Made by a program: the position numbers and the translations under genes. Below the pieces are notes generated by a model that was not told where the DNA came from, searched no databases, and worked only from the letters and a program-made list of their open reading frames with translations. Source: Vibrio neptunius (GTDB taxonomy: Bacteria > Pseudomonadota > Gammaproteobacteria > Enterobacterales > Vibrionaceae). From it: a stretch of 64,000 nucleotides of DNA. Position 1 is the stretch's first letter. Each line of letters starts with the position of its first letter. The stretch lies in assembly GCF_000967495.1 (NCBI RefSeq), contig NZ_JXXU01000001.1, forward strand, positions 62,001 through 126,000. Direction: 5' to 3'. Of the stretch, positions 9,252-19,300 are shown piece after piece.

Positions 9252-10667
9252 ATGAAAACTTCTACAATTTTCACTTTTTCTTTGCTTGCGGCTTCTATCA
9301 ATGCGTTCGCGGATGAATACGTCCCTGTTGTTGAAAAAGTTTATTATATCACCAGCTCAAAGCTAACGTGTAATCTATATACAAGCAAAGACTTCGACAC
9401 AAAGCGAGATTGGTGTAATGCTGGTGCCTCTGTTGATATTCGAGTCAACGTTTCACAGATGCGTTCTGTCCAGTCTTCCACTTCACAGGGTTTTACACCT
9501 GACGCTAAGATCGTACGTTTCACTGTTGAGGCGGACAAGGCTGGAACGGGTTTCCATCTCGTCGATGATCTTCAGCAAGATCATAGCTGGTTCCAAAGTT
9601 GGGCGAATCGCCGCACCTACATTGGACCATTTGCGAGCAGCTATGAACTGTGGGTAAAACCTGTATCAGGTTACGTTCCTAAGAAAGTCAGTGACTTTCC
9701 TCATAACGAAAATAAAAACTACCAGCACCGCGATACACATGGCTACTCGATCGGTATTAATGGCTCAGCTGGCGCAGAAGTGGGCAAAGATGGCCCTAAA
9801 GTCAGTGCAGAAGTGAGTGGTTCATTCAGCTATAAGAACGAAAAAACACTGGTGTTTGATACCAAAGACTATCGTGTCAACAACCGTTCTTCATTAAGTG
9901 ATTTTAACATTGCATTTGAGCGTGAGTTTGATGAGTGCGAAGAACTCCGCCGTGAAGAGCTTGGCTGCTACTTTACTTCAGCACACTGGGGAAGCGGCTG
10001 GGTTTTCGATAAATCGAAATTCAACCCAATTTCTTACGCTAACTTCAAGCCCAACTATGACGTTATTTATGAAGCTCCTGTTTCTCAGAACGGAACTACG
10101 GATTTTGAAATTGGCGCTAAGTTTGTCGCTAAAGCCCGTTATGGTGATGTTATCCCATCAGCACTGTTCTCGGTCTATGGCCCAGGTGGTTGGGCGACAA
10201 CGGGATGGTCAATTCCACGAACGGTTCGTATAGATTGGAGCCACCCACTCTTTGAAGCAGAAGCTCATGTGACCTTGCAGTCATTGAGCAATAACGACCT
10301 ATGTCTGGACGTCTATGGCATCAATGGTGATCAGAAAGCTGAGGGCGGTCAAGTTGATGGCTGGAGCTGTCATGGAAGCTGGAATCAGACTTGGGGACTA
10401 GATAGCAATGAGCGCTACCGCAGCCGTGTTGCACCAGATCGCTGCTTGACGGTTTCCGAAGATAAGAATCTGACGGTTGAGTCATGCAGCTCTAATCTTG
10501 CCCAAAAATGGTTCTGGGAAAATGATAAGTTGATTAGCCGCTATGTTGATGGCAGCGATAAGCGTTACGTGCTGAATATCTTGGATGGTCGTAACGTGGC
10601 TGTGACTCCTGAAGATCAAGCGACACACTCTAGATGGAAACCGACTCTACAGCAAATCAAACTTTAA
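9252..10667 (+). CDS. vvhA: VvhA-type pore-forming haemolysin/cytolysin
   Basis: Secreted beta-barrel pore-forming toxin of the leukocidin superfamily, lysing host cells by a membrane heptamer. The start is the ATG at 9252 behind GGAGGTG, giving 471 residues, the same length as V. vulnificus VvhA. Order seen: signal peptide (1-20), leukocidin cytolytic domain including the glycine/serine-rich prestem (YSIGINGSAGAEVG) and the rim segment VYGPGGWATTGW, then a C-terminal beta-trefoil lectin domain from about residue 340 with LCLDVYG, GSWNQTW and AQKWFW repeats. It lacks the long N-terminal pro-domain of V. cholerae cytolysin. A terminator follows. It is convergent with the T3SS gene ssaQ. Confidence 0.92.
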   Translation: MKTSTIFTFSLLAASINAFADEYVPVVEKVYYITSSKLTCNLYTSKDFDTKRDWCNAGASVDIRVNVSQMRSVQSSTSQGFTPDAKIVRFTVEADKAGTGFHLVDDLQQDHSWFQSWANRRTYIGPFASSYELWVKPVSGYVPKKVSDFPHNENKNYQHRDTHGYSIGINGSAGAEVGKDGPKVSAEVSGSFSYKNEKTLVFDTKDYRVNNRSSLSDFNIAFEREFDECEELRREELGCYFTSAHWGSGWVFDKSKFNPISYANFKPNYDVIYEAPVSQNGTTDFEIGAKFVAKARYGDVIPSALFSVYGPGGWATTGWSIPRTVRIDWSHPLFEAEAHVTLQSLSNNDLCLDVYGINGDQKAEGGQVDGWSCHGSWNQTWGLDSNERYRSRVAPDRCLTVSEDKNLTVESCSSNLAQKWFWENDKLISRYVDGSDKRYVLNILDGRNVAVTPEDQATHSRWKPTLQQIKL

Positions 10668-10681
10668 GTTTGTAATGAACC

Positions 10682-10711
10682 AAAATGGAAGGCTTTGCCT
10701 TCCATTTTTTT
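10682..10711 (+). terminator. Rho-independent terminator after vvhA
   Basis: Stem ATGGAAGGC / GCCTTCCAT with loop TTT, followed by a run of seven T. A short A run on the other side means it may also stop ssaQ-operon transcription arriving from the right. Confidence 0.9.
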
Positions 10712-10839
10712 AGTCTCTTTAGTTCGCTCGGTAAAGAAGTTATCTCCGTCTACAACGCATCACTATTCTTTGGTTGATGTATTACTTCGTCATGAGCAAC
10801 TTATCTACAAATCGGCTGAGCTTCCCAATATCCTTAGTA

Positions 10840-11673
10840 TCACGCCGCTCGAGTAATCGTATCATTCGTGTAGAAAAGCACACCATCCTGGCTGACTAAG
10901 AGTTCACCCGCGGCAATGGATTGATTGTTGAATACAAGCTTACTCGCGGTTTCGCAGGTCAGTGGCGCTTCGATGGTTTGCCCCTCCATTAATTGCAGCA
11001 AATCGGACAAATTAACTTCGAGTGAAGCTATCTGGATATAACTGACCGCTTCAGAGAATGAGTGCGGTGCGAAGACATGCTCTACAGACCATGATTCTCC
11101 TCCCTCAAACTGGACTATTGCCAGTGGCTTGTCCCACCACAAAATCGCTTTGCCCTCATCCGGATTCAGGCCCTCTCTTAGCCACACTCCATTACCTTGA
11201 GTAATTGACTCAATATCAGTTGTGTAGCCCGCTACTAAAGGCACATCCACCTTGATACTTTGTCCTGAAAAACGTGTCCAATTGGTCGTCAGGCGCTTTA
11301 GCCATGTGGCGTTAAAACCTACCAATACAAACTCATAACCCTGACATTGAACCACGGGATAAATGCCATCGAGTAAGCAACATTCTGCACTTTGAGTGTT
11401 AATGTCTTTGATAAAAGGAATACTCACGGCTGAAAACATGGCAGCAACCAATGTGGGTAGCAAATCGTCCGCAATCATGCTTAAAGATTCAATCGCGGTT
11501 ATCTCAGTAACACCATGGTTCCAGTCCGAATGGCTGCACCAAATGCCGCTCTTTGAATCACTTCGATATGACCAAAACAGGCCTTCTCCCCCCACTTTCT
11601 GTAGTGACATACGACAATATTGATTCTCTAAGCCAGCGCCAATCACCTTATTCACTTCAATTAGAGCAGTCAT
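10840..11673 (-). CDS. ssaQ: T3SS C-ring protein SsaQ-like (SctQ)
   Basis: Cytoplasmic sorting-platform (C-ring) protein of the injectisome, 277 residues against about 322 in Salmonella SsaQ. The C-terminal SpoA/SpoA-like domain is visible (about 200-277, with DLLQLMEGQTIEAP and AGELLVSQDG). It is the last gene of the ssaM-V-N-O-P-Q block; its start overlaps the end of ssaP by 17 bp. ssaRSTU, which normally follow directly, are 33 kb away in this window. SsaQ in Salmonella also yields a short C-terminal product from an internal start; I find no in-frame ATG/GTG with a ribosome-binding site at the matching place. Confidence 0.8.
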   Translation of the reverse strand: MTALIEVNKVIGAGLENQYCRMSLQKVGGEGLFWSYRSDSKSGIWCSHSDWNHGVTEITAIESLSMIADDLLPTLVAAMFSAVSIPFIKDINTQSAECCLLDGIYPVVQCQGYEFVLVGFNATWLKRLTTNWTRFSGQSIKVDVPLVAGYTTDIESITQGNGVWLREGLNPDEGKAILWWDKPLAIVQFEGGESWSVEHVFAPHSFSEAVSYIQIASLEVNLSDLLQLMEGQTIEAPLTCETASKLVFNNQSIAAGELLVSQDGVLFYTNDTITRAA

Positions 11674-12112
11674 AACGATTTACCTCTATGGTCATTTGGA
11701 GCGTGGATTCACTCAGACGATGTTTAATTTTCGGCATGATACGAGTCAGGGCGTCTCGTTGTTTTTGATTCTTCGGTTTCAAATTGATCAAAACGTCTTG
11801 TGCCATCCATTGGGCGGTGATCTCCAATCCCGACATGGGGCCGTTGAGCAATTTGAATGTGAGGCTATTTTGACCTCTGTATATTTCAGCGTTTCCCCAT
11901 GTTGCCACATGATTCACTGACGATAGTTCATTTAAGATTGAAGACGGAATTCGCCCACAAACCTCCGGCTTATCGGTAGGTAAATCAACGTTCTGCCGTT
12001 TGTGGAATAGGGTCATAAATCGCTGCTTAAGTTCAGGATCTGCCTCATGACGACCTGCAACACTTTCGACACGCCATCTAGGACGTTCAATCTGCGCAAT
12101 TCTGTTACTCAT
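11657..12112 (-). CDS. ssaP: SsaP-like needle-length/substrate-switch protein (SctP)
   Basis: Protein of 151 residues in the position of SsaP, between SsaO and SsaQ. SctP proteins are secreted molecular rulers that set needle length and trigger the switch from rod/needle to translocator export. They are poorly conserved, so the call rests mainly on order, size and a C-terminal region with the compact beta pattern expected of the T3S4 domain (about 75-145). It overlaps ssaO by 8 bp and ssaQ by 17 bp. Confidence 0.65.
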   Translation of the reverse strand: MSNRIAQIERPRWRVESVAGRHEADPELKQRFMTLFHKRQNVDLPTDKPEVCGRIPSSILNELSSVNHVATWGNAEIYRGQNSLTFKLLNGPMSGLEITAQWMAQDVLINLKPKNQKQRDALTRIMPKIKHRLSESTLQMTIEVNRYDCSN

Positions 12113-12497
12113 CCAGTACCTCTTTGAGCTTTTCCTGACCTCGTATCAACCGTGTTTTCTGAGTCCAGAGTTCCAATTTTTCGCGTTCCAGTTGCTCTAT
12201 TCGTTTATGCCAATCATCGACTGATTCCGCTTTAGAACGCTCGTCCATATACTGATTCTGCTTCTCTCCCAAGAGTTGCCTCAGTTGGCGACGATCCATG
12301 ACATCTTCAGTTTGTAGAGGATTGGCTAGTGTTTCCCTGGAAACAAGCCACTCCTGATACGATTTTTGCTTTTCACGCTTGCATTCATCTTGTTGCGCTT
12401 TGAGTTGGTTCCACTGAGCTTGCAATCGTTCTTCTTTTCGCTTGCGCACATGAAGCAGTTGTTCAATAAGGTCAATGTCCTGACTGGATAATTTCAC
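12105..12497 (-). CDS. ssaO: SsaO-like central stalk protein (SctO)
   Basis: Protein of 130 residues, almost entirely charged heptad-like helix rich in Glu, Gln, Lys and Arg, as expected for the SctO/FliJ coiled coil that couples the SctN ATPase to the SctV gate. Salmonella SsaO has 125 residues. It lies 4 bp after ssaN and overlaps ssaP by 8 bp. Identification rests on order, length and coiled-coil character. Confidence 0.75.
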   Translation of the reverse strand: MKLSSQDIDLIEQLLHVRKRKEERLQAQWNQLKAQQDECKREKQKSYQEWLVSRETLANPLQTEDVMDRRQLRQLLGEKQNQYMDERSKAESVDDWHKRIEQLEREKLELWTQKTRLIRGQEKLKEVLDE

Positions 12498-12501
12498 TCA
12501 C

Positions 12502-13821
12502 CTATCCTCCGTTTAGCTGATGTAACTGCTGAAGTGTATCTCTGAGTGATGACGGCTCGTTCGCTCCTTGACAAAGGAAGCGCTCGATTGAGTCAAATTT
12601 TGCAATCGCTTCGTCAGTGGCCGGATCCTGCCCTTGCTGATACTCCCCTACACGGATCAGTAACTGTACTTGCTGATAGAGAGCGAGTAATTGTCTTAAG
12701 TGCTTGGCGTCATTCTTGTGTTGGCAGGTAACAATCTGCTCCATAACGCGGCTTACACTAGCATTAACATCAATGGCTGGATAATGTCCTGCGCCAGCTA
12801 GCTTGCGTGATAACACAATGTGACCATCAAGAATTGAGCGAACTTCGTCGGCAACAGGCTCATTCATATCGTCTCCTTCTACCAGCACAGTGTAGATAGC
12901 GGTAATATTCCCAACAGGTGCAGGGCCAGCTCGTTCAAGTAGAGCAGCAAGCTGGACAAACACACTAGGCGGAAACCCGTTAGCTACGGGTGGTTCACCC
13001 GCCGCAAGGCCGATTTCACGGCCAGCCCGTGCAAAACGAGTTAATGAATCAACCATAAGTAATACATTCTTACCTTGGTCTCGAAAATACTCTGCAACTG
13101 TCGTGGCTGTTACTGCTGCCTTCATGCGTTCCAAAGGCGGCTTATCTGATGTCGCGACGATCAAAACTGTTTTTTCTTTTGCGGCAGGCGGAAGACAATA
13201 TTCGATAAACTCTCGAACTTCCCTCCCTCGTTCCCCGACCAAAGCCAACACGATGACATCCGCTTCACAGTGACCAGCCAACATACCAAGCAAGGTACTT
13301 TTTCCTCCACCAGCAGCGGCAAAAATGCCAACCCGTTGGCCTATACCCAACGTAAGTGTTGAGTCAATCGCACGGACACCTGTCGGCATCACCTTGCTGA
13401 TCAACTTGCGCTTTAATGGATCGGGGGCTTCGCCGTGATTGTCTCGCCATTTCCCAACCCAAGTACTATCATCCAAAGGATGACCCAACCCATCCAAGAC
13501 ACGTCCAAGTAATTCATCACCGACCATTACTCTATGCCCATGCCCCATGGGCTCGACCTGCATGTCAGTGCCAATACCAATTGTTGAGCGAAATGGGGAT
13601 AACCACGCCTCTTCTCCATTGATGGCCACCACTTCTGCTTTAAGGTCGTGACCAATCATACAAAGCTCGCCTTGCCTAGCCCCTGGTAAGGTGGCACGAA
13701 TTAGGGTCGACGTGACTTCCAAAATTTTTCCAAACCGGCGAAATGTTGGCACCAAAGGCAGTTCGGGGAACAGTTGTTGATTAAGCGCTTCGATTAAATC
13801 TGTTTTATCCGGCAATCGCAT
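12502..13821 (-). CDS. ssaN: T3SS ATPase SsaN-like (SctN)
   Basis: Hexameric ATPase at the cytoplasmic face of the injectisome that unfolds effectors and strips chaperones. The 439 residues match the family (SsaN 433). Walker A is at about 168-176 (AAAGGGKST), Walker B near [14 protein letters not shown], and the F1/V-type beta-subunit signature [11 protein letters not shown] is near residue 345. Its start overlaps ssaV by 17 bp. This is one of the most conserved T3SS genes and firmly marks a virulence-type rather than bare flagellar system, given its neighbours. Confidence 0.95.
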   Translation of the reverse strand: MRLPDKTDLIEALNQQLFPELPLVPTFRRFGKILEVTSTLIRATLPGARQGELCMIGHDLKAEVVAINGEEAWLSPFRSTIGIGTDMQVEPMGHGHRVMVGDELLGRVLDGLGHPLDDSTWVGKWRDNHGEAPDPLKRKLISKVMPTGVRAIDSTLTLGIGQRVGIFAAAGGGKSTLLGMLAGHCEADVIVLALVGERGREVREFIEYCLPPAAKEKTVLIVATSDKPPLERMKAAVTATTVAEYFRDQGKNVLLMVDSLTRFARAGREIGLAAGEPPVANGFPPSVFVQLAALLERAGPAPVGNITAIYTVLVEGDDMNEPVADEVRSILDGHIVLSRKLAGAGHYPAIDVNASVSRVMEQIVTCQHKNDAKHLRQLLALYQQVQLLIRVGEYQQGQDPATDEAIAKFDSIERFLCQGANEPSSLRDTLQQLHQLNGG

Positions 13822-15850
13822 TTGGCACCTCCGCTAATGTATCAACTTGCGCGATGACTTTAATGCTTGCGTCATCGCCTATCTCTTGGAAAGACAACAC
13901 AGGTGTCATCGGCATAGTTGGCTCAACAATCTTTCTCAGATATCGCCTTACGTCTAATGAAGTCAACAACACACATGGCATCCGGCTAGGCAATTTGTCT
14001 TTGATCAATGCAATGATGTGTTGTTCTTCTTCTGGCTCTAATGCACTGTATGCGCCAACCGCCGACTGACGAATGGATTCGCGAATTTGATTTTCGATAC
14101 TGTCTCCAATGATCAACATTGGGATCCAGCCTTCTGCTGCCGTGAATTTCCGGCGAATGTGTCTGCGTAAAGCCACACGAACATACTCTGTCAGCATAAT
14201 CGTGTCCTTCTCTTTTGAAGCCCATTCTACGAGCGTTTCGAAAATGGTTCTCAAGTCCCGAATTGAGATATTTTCTTCAACTAAACGCTGGAGAATTTCA
14301 GTGACTTTGCTGACGGGAAGCAAGCGTTGCAGCTCTTTGACTAGCTCCGCATAGCGCATTTCCATTGAGTCCATAAGGTAACGTGTTTCCTGAACACCCA
14401 AAAATTCTTTGGCGTAATGTTGGGCAACCATTTCGACTAAATGAATGGATATATCATTGCCCTGATAATAGTCATGCCCACTGAGTTGAATTGTCTCCAA
14501 TGCTTCGAGTGGGTGCCAATGCAAAATTTGCTGATTAAACGCTAGTTTGCTTTGTTGACTTTCTAAGCCATCAATATCTGTCAGGGTCAATATTTGTTGC
14601 TGTGTTACATTGAGCGTTATCACGGGTTCTTGGTACAACAGTAATTCGAACTCATCTCGACGCCCATTGCGCAATACCTGCACCTGAATTTCAGGAAGAG
14701 GTAGGCCAAGCTTTTCGAACAGTTTCCACCTGAGAGCTTGTAAAGATTTACTTAGGTTCTCTTCCATTAGGTCTTGGCCAATTGCCAACATAAGCGGTAC
14801 TGCTCCAGGGGTCATATCCCGCTCTCCGTTAGCTTCGACATTCTCACTGGCAACAAAACCCTGATGATCTTCGTTGTTTTTCTCTTTTCGAGTTAACCAG
14901 AAAGATGCCCCCAATACTGCTAAACCAAGCGGTCCAAATACGAACCAAGGAAAGCCGGGAATAACCGCAAACACAAACATTACTGCCGCTGCCATCTGAA
15001 GCGATGAGGGCTGACGTGAAACTTGTTGAACCAACTCATTGGCAAGGTTATTTTTAGTCTCCCCAGGAACACGAGTGACGATCAAACCGGCTGTAATAGA
15101 AATAAGTAACGAAGGTATTTGAGCAATAAGTCCATCACCGACAGATAAAATAGCGTAGGTGTTTAGTGCTTCAGAAGCCGACATATTGTGCTGAAGTACA
15201 CCGACAGCAATACCCCCGAAGATATTGGTTAAGATCACAATAACGCTTGCGATCGCGTCACCTTTTACGAATTTCATCGCGCCATCCATTGCGCCGTATA
15301 GTTGGCTCTCTTTTTGAACTACTGAACGCTGGCGCTTAGCTTCTTTAGCATCAATGATTCCAGCACGCATGTCACCGTCAATACTCATCTGCTTGCCAGG
15401 CATACCATCAAGCGAGAAACGGGCGCTGACCTCAGCAACGCGCTCCGAACCTTTAGTAATGACGATAAACTGAACAATAGTGATAATAGCGAAAACGATG
15501 ATACCAACAGCTAAATTGCCGCCGACGACGAAGTCCCCAAAGGTATAGACGATTTCCCCAGCGTCATGCTGAAGTAAAATCAGACGACTGGTACTTATGG
15601 TGAGTGCAAGACGATATAAGGTGGTGATTAGTAGCATCGAAGGAAATGCGGAAAACTCCAATGGATCGCGAATATAGATAGCGATCATAAGTAGGATAAT
15701 CGACATACCGAGATTCACGGCGATCAGCACGTCCACCAAGGTGGTCGGTAAAGGCAGAATCATCATAAATACGGCGATTACCAGCATAGCGCTGAGTATG
15801 ATGTCTTGTCTTCCGGCTACTTTTGCTAACCAACGTGTTGCGATTGACAT
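13805..15850 (-). CDS. ssaV: T3SS export gate SsaV-like (SctV)
   Basis: Inner-membrane nonameric export gate of the FHIPEP family. The start is the ATG at 15850, preceded by GGAGGAG; an upstream in-frame codon at 15913 has no ribosome-binding site and would add 21 unlikely residues. That gives 681 residues, the same length as Salmonella SsaV. About eight TM helices occupy the first 320 residues, with the family signature between them ([20 protein letters not shown]). The cytoplasmic domain follows. It overlaps ssaM by 25 bp and ssaN by 17 bp. Confidence 0.95.
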   Translation of the reverse strand: MSIATRWLAKVAGRQDIILSAMLVIAVFMMILPLPTTLVDVLIAVNLGMSIILLMIAIYIRDPLEFSAFPSMLLITTLYRLALTISTSRLILLQHDAGEIVYTFGDFVVGGNLAVGIIVFAIITIVQFIVITKGSERVAEVSARFSLDGMPGKQMSIDGDMRAGIIDAKEAKRQRSVVQKESQLYGAMDGAMKFVKGDAIASVIVILTNIFGGIAVGVLQHNMSASEALNTYAILSVGDGLIAQIPSLLISITAGLIVTRVPGETKNNLANELVQQVSRQPSSLQMAAAVMFVFAVIPGFPWFVFGPLGLAVLGASFWLTRKEKNNEDHQGFVASENVEANGERDMTPGAVPLMLAIGQDLMEENLSKSLQALRWKLFEKLGLPLPEIQVQVLRNGRRDEFELLLYQEPVITLNVTQQQILTLTDIDGLESQQSKLAFNQQILHWHPLEALETIQLSGHDYYQGNDISIHLVEMVAQHYAKEFLGVQETRYLMDSMEMRYAELVKELQRLLPVSKVTEILQRLVEENISIRDLRTIFETLVEWASKEKDTIMLTEYVRVALRRHIRRKFTAAEGWIPMLIIGDSIENQIRESIRQSAVGAYSALEPEEEQHIIALIKDKLPSRMPCVLLTSLDVRRYLRKIVEPTMPMTPVLSFQEIGDDASIKVIAQVDTLAEVPNAIAG

Positions 15851-16209
15851 AACGACTCTCCTCCACCTAACTGTGTTAGAAACTGACGTTGCTTCTGACA
15901 CAAACGAAACCACTGATGTGCGTCAAACTGTTTAGGGCATAACGCGCTAATAAACAGTTGCTGACCAATAGGAAAAATACGTTGAGGTAATCCGCTGAAA
16001 CGTTCAGGTTGATTTTGCTTGAGAGCATTCTCCAGATTGTGGCTCGAACATGCTAACAACCATGAAGTCAGCATAAGTCGATCCCCTTGTACTTCGAGTC
16101 TTAGCCCAAAAGGCTGTTGGTGTATTTCTATGATGTCCGAAACTCGAATTGCTGGCAGCCTGAGCAATGCAATCAGTTGTTCAATGTTTCTTGTGATTTG
16201 CAGATCCAT
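15826..16209 (-). CDS. ssaM: SsaM-like secretion-hierarchy protein
   Basis: Protein of 127 residues directly upstream of and overlapping ssaV, as SsaM (122 residues) is in SPI-2. In Salmonella, SsaM works with SpiC (SsaB) and SsaL to hold back effectors until translocators are out. No motif diagnostic for the family is visible to me; the call is by size and order. It is the first gene of its block and has its own palindromic operator centred 65 bp upstream of the ATG, so in this organism the ssaM-Q block seems to be transcribed apart from ssaG-L. Confidence 0.7.
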   Translation of the reverse strand: MDLQITRNIEQLIALLRLPAIRVSDIIEIHQQPFGLRLEVQGDRLMLTSWLLACSSHNLENALKQNQPERFSGLPQRIFPIGQQLFISALCPKQFDAHQWFRLCQKQRQFLTQLGGGESLCQSQHVG

Positions 16210-16265
16210 AACCGTCCCATCTATTACCTATGGTTCTATCATGCGGGGATTATGCTGCGTGGGGT

Positions 16266-16283
16266 ATCAGGTCTACACCTGAA
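16266..16283 (-). promoter_or_regulatory. T3SS palindrome, copy 1 (upstream of ssaM)
   Basis: ATCAGGT-ctac-ACCTGAA, an inverted repeat with 7-4-7 layout centred 65.5 bp upstream of the ssaM start. It is one of four copies (others at 25061, 41117, 47734). A CATAAT hexamer lies 11 bp downstream on the minus strand and could be the -10 element, which would put the palindrome over the -35 region. Confidence 0.75.
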
Positions 16284-16288
16284 ATAAG

Positions 16289-16306
16289 CCCCGGATTCAA
16301 CCGGGG
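16289..16306 (-). terminator. GC-rich hairpin between the large effector gene and ssaM
   Basis: Stem CCCCGG / CCGGGG with a six-base loop, 9 bp beyond the effector stop codon. On the minus strand it is followed by CTTATTT, a weak T tract. It may be a terminator or attenuator separating the ssaG-L block from the ssaM-Q block, directly before the operator. Confidence 0.5.
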
Positions 16307-16315
16307 CGGCATGTG

Positions 16316-19300
16316 TTAAGCGGTCTGTTTGACTAACGCTTGTTCTACTTGTTGGTAACAGTTTTCCCAGTCAATATTGCCGTTCTCATCCTTTAATAAT
16401 GATTCCGGAACATAAGACTTAGCCGTTTCGATAAGTTTTGCTTTGCTCAGTGTATTCTGTTCAATCACCTGCTGTTCGCGTTCAGAGGCGATACTCGCGA
16501 TTTGATAGCGAAATGACGTTTCTTGCTGATCCTCTGGTAGATGATTCAGCTGAATCAATTGTCCCGCATCTTTGAGTGAGTCACCAAGTAAATCTCCCAA
16601 ACGCTGATCGTCTTTGGTTTTATTTGCAAGCCGTTGCAACGCTTCATCGATACGTTGTTGAGTCATGTTTTCTTTTGCTCTGTTATGCGCGTCATTCATG
16701 CCAAGAAAATTCGTTGAAGCAATCAAATTTAGCGCGGTTCTGGCAAGAAGAGCACCCAGTGGTGTCGCGCAGGCGCCAGCAATCGCCGCAATTGCAATAG
16801 CAATCCCTCCTGTTCCGACGATGGCAATAACACTAAGTGCTGCTATTGCCGCGGCACCAATAGAAACGGCGGCGGTCGTTGCAACGGTAAAGCTCTTAGC
16901 TTTCCAGTTCATTTCTTGCCATGTATTTTTTGCATCCTGCCACATTCGGCTCATCGCACCCGCTTTGCTGGTTTCGAAGCAATCTCTGGACAAGGTGCCG
17001 ATGTCTTGAAGAGCCTGGCGTTGCATCGCATAAGACGCGATAGCTTTTGCGCGGTCATTAAAACTGCCTTGCTTATGGATACCAGCCATCAAAGCATTGA
17101 CCATTACTTCAGTTGACCGATTTCGGTTTACAACGTTGGCCATTTTGCGTTCCGACCAGGTTTGGACCAGGCCACCTATCATACTCGCCATCGGCTTCAT
17201 TAGTGGGGCCCCTGGAACGAGCGCCGCGACGAGTTGACTGGCTCCAGTTGCGATAACACCACTTCCGGAGGCCCCCTTCACGGCACCAGCAATGTATGGC
17301 GCACATTGCGCCAAATGAATTAACGCGATCATCTCTGCTGTCATAGACATAGATTCATGACTAGGTAAGAACTCGCGTCTTCCTTGCAGAATATCTTTCA
17401 CTTGATTTTCGACACTGCCTGTTTTCCACACTGTAGAGGCCATAGCCGCGAGATCGTTGCCAAACCAACCGCTGTTCGAACTGATTATTTGATAGGCGTG
17501 TGTCAGGTTACCCGCTAGCGCTTGTGATTCCACAGGATGTGCCATGGCCCAATTATGCAATTGTCCGAGTGTGTTCATAACACCCTGATAGTTCGAGCTT
17601 ACTTCACCAGACGTCAAAGTAGAATAAAGCTTTTGATAAGCCTCGGTATAGCTTTGTATACCGACTTTCGCCATTTGACGTTCCAGAATTAGAGTACTTA
17701 AATCTGGACGATAATCGCCAGACCAATGGCCAGCTACATTCTGTTTTACCCAGGCAGACCAGGATTCTAAACTGTTGCCGCTGACACCAGGGTAACCTTT
17801 TTCCTTTATCACTTCGCGATCAAAGCGAGTCAGTTCCAACATGGACTTTTCGTATTCGTCATCAAGCAGTTCGATGTCTTGCACTAAAGACGCCATACTC
17901 AACTCAAGGCGCTTCAACGTTTTCACTTCTTTTTCTGACGATATATGAGGTTGATTTCTCCAGTTTTTACCATGTAGATCAACCACATAATTTTCTTGCT
18001 TATTCAACTCAAGTTGTAGTTCTTCACGCTCCAGTATGAGTGCTCGTACCTGGTCATTGTTGGCTCTCAAAGGCGATAAGAAAGACAAAAATCCCTGCAG
18101 GTTAAGCCGTTTGGTGTTGGCGTCGACAGTTCGATCTAACATGGTATCTAGACGTGCTAGCTTATTGCCCAGCAACACTTTCGTATCTTGCGCCATCTGT
18201 ACAGTCCCACACTGTTCTGCGAGGTTAGTCAGTCTTGTGAGTTGTCGCTCGGCCTCTGATCGCATAACGATTAATTGTTTAGTTACGCCGTCACAAATCA
18301 TTTCCTGCGCTAAAGCATCTAACGAGGCTACATAGGCTTTTGCCGCACTGACTTTTTCATCGAGATAATCTGCGTACAACGTTAAGTTCTGAGTTATGTT
18401 GTCAGCCAGTTGTTTGCTTTCAATATCCGCGTAAATATTAATGCCAGCTCGATTATTTCGTTCATGAGTGACACTGTTCTCTCTGTCTAACCAAGAGAGA
18501 CGATGTTGCGCTTGAATAACGTCTTCAGCTAACTTGCGTGTTTTGTCGCTGATATGGATTTGGTCGAGCTCATTTCTGATCTGGTCTGTAAGATCTAGGT
18601 CATCGTAATCGGTCAGTTCATCGGGCAGTAGGTTGTCACCTTTTACAACCAACCAAACGTTGCCTGTCAACGCAGCTAAAGTGGCAGAGAATTGATCTTC
18701 TACCGTTGAATCCGACTCAAAAAACTGCTGCATTTCTTTTGCAAACACAGCAGCACTGTGGCGAAGCTGATTGATTTTACTTGGTATGTCTAGGCGGGCT
18801 TCGATACCTTTTTGTTCTTCCAGTAATTCAGTACGGCTTTGCTTAAGTGCTTGTTTAATCAGATTGATGGCTCCAAGTTGCGCCTTTTGTTCCTTTTTAG
18901 GAAATGGCATAAACACATCATCTGCTAATGAGGGCACTTTTTCGGCTAACACTTCCGACAATACTCTTAAGTTAACTGTCGACATATCGGAAGCATATTG
19001 AACAAGTTTGTCTGATAGACGATTAGCTAAGGTTTCACTATCTAAACTTGGCGAGTTGTTAATGAGTTCAAAGCTTAACCTTGCTAACTCTGGAGTAAGC
19101 GTCGATTTAAGTGCAGGTGAACAAGTCTCATAAAAGGTCGAAAATGCTTTGTAATCTTCTGACTCCGACTGCCAAGCTTGGCGGTAAATATTTGCTAATG
19201 ATTTTATTTTATCAAGCCTATCATTTTCTTTAAACATTGCTCGCTTTAACTGCTTAACATCGTTCTGTTGATCATTAGCTAGCTGATCAATAGCCGATTC

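Noticed and set aside
9665..9671. Extra ATCAGGT half site inside vvhA
   Set aside because: No matching right arm after four bases, and it is within coding sequence.
11090..11110. Strong GGGAGGAG and ATG inside ssaQ, at about the place of the Salmonella internal start
   Set aside because: The ATG is out of frame with ssaQ and opens only a 13-codon frame; no in-frame start codon follows at a usable distance.
15851..15913. N-terminal extension of ssaV
   Set aside because: GGAGGAG sits just before the ATG at 15850, which gives 681 residues, the family length; the added residues are not family-like.
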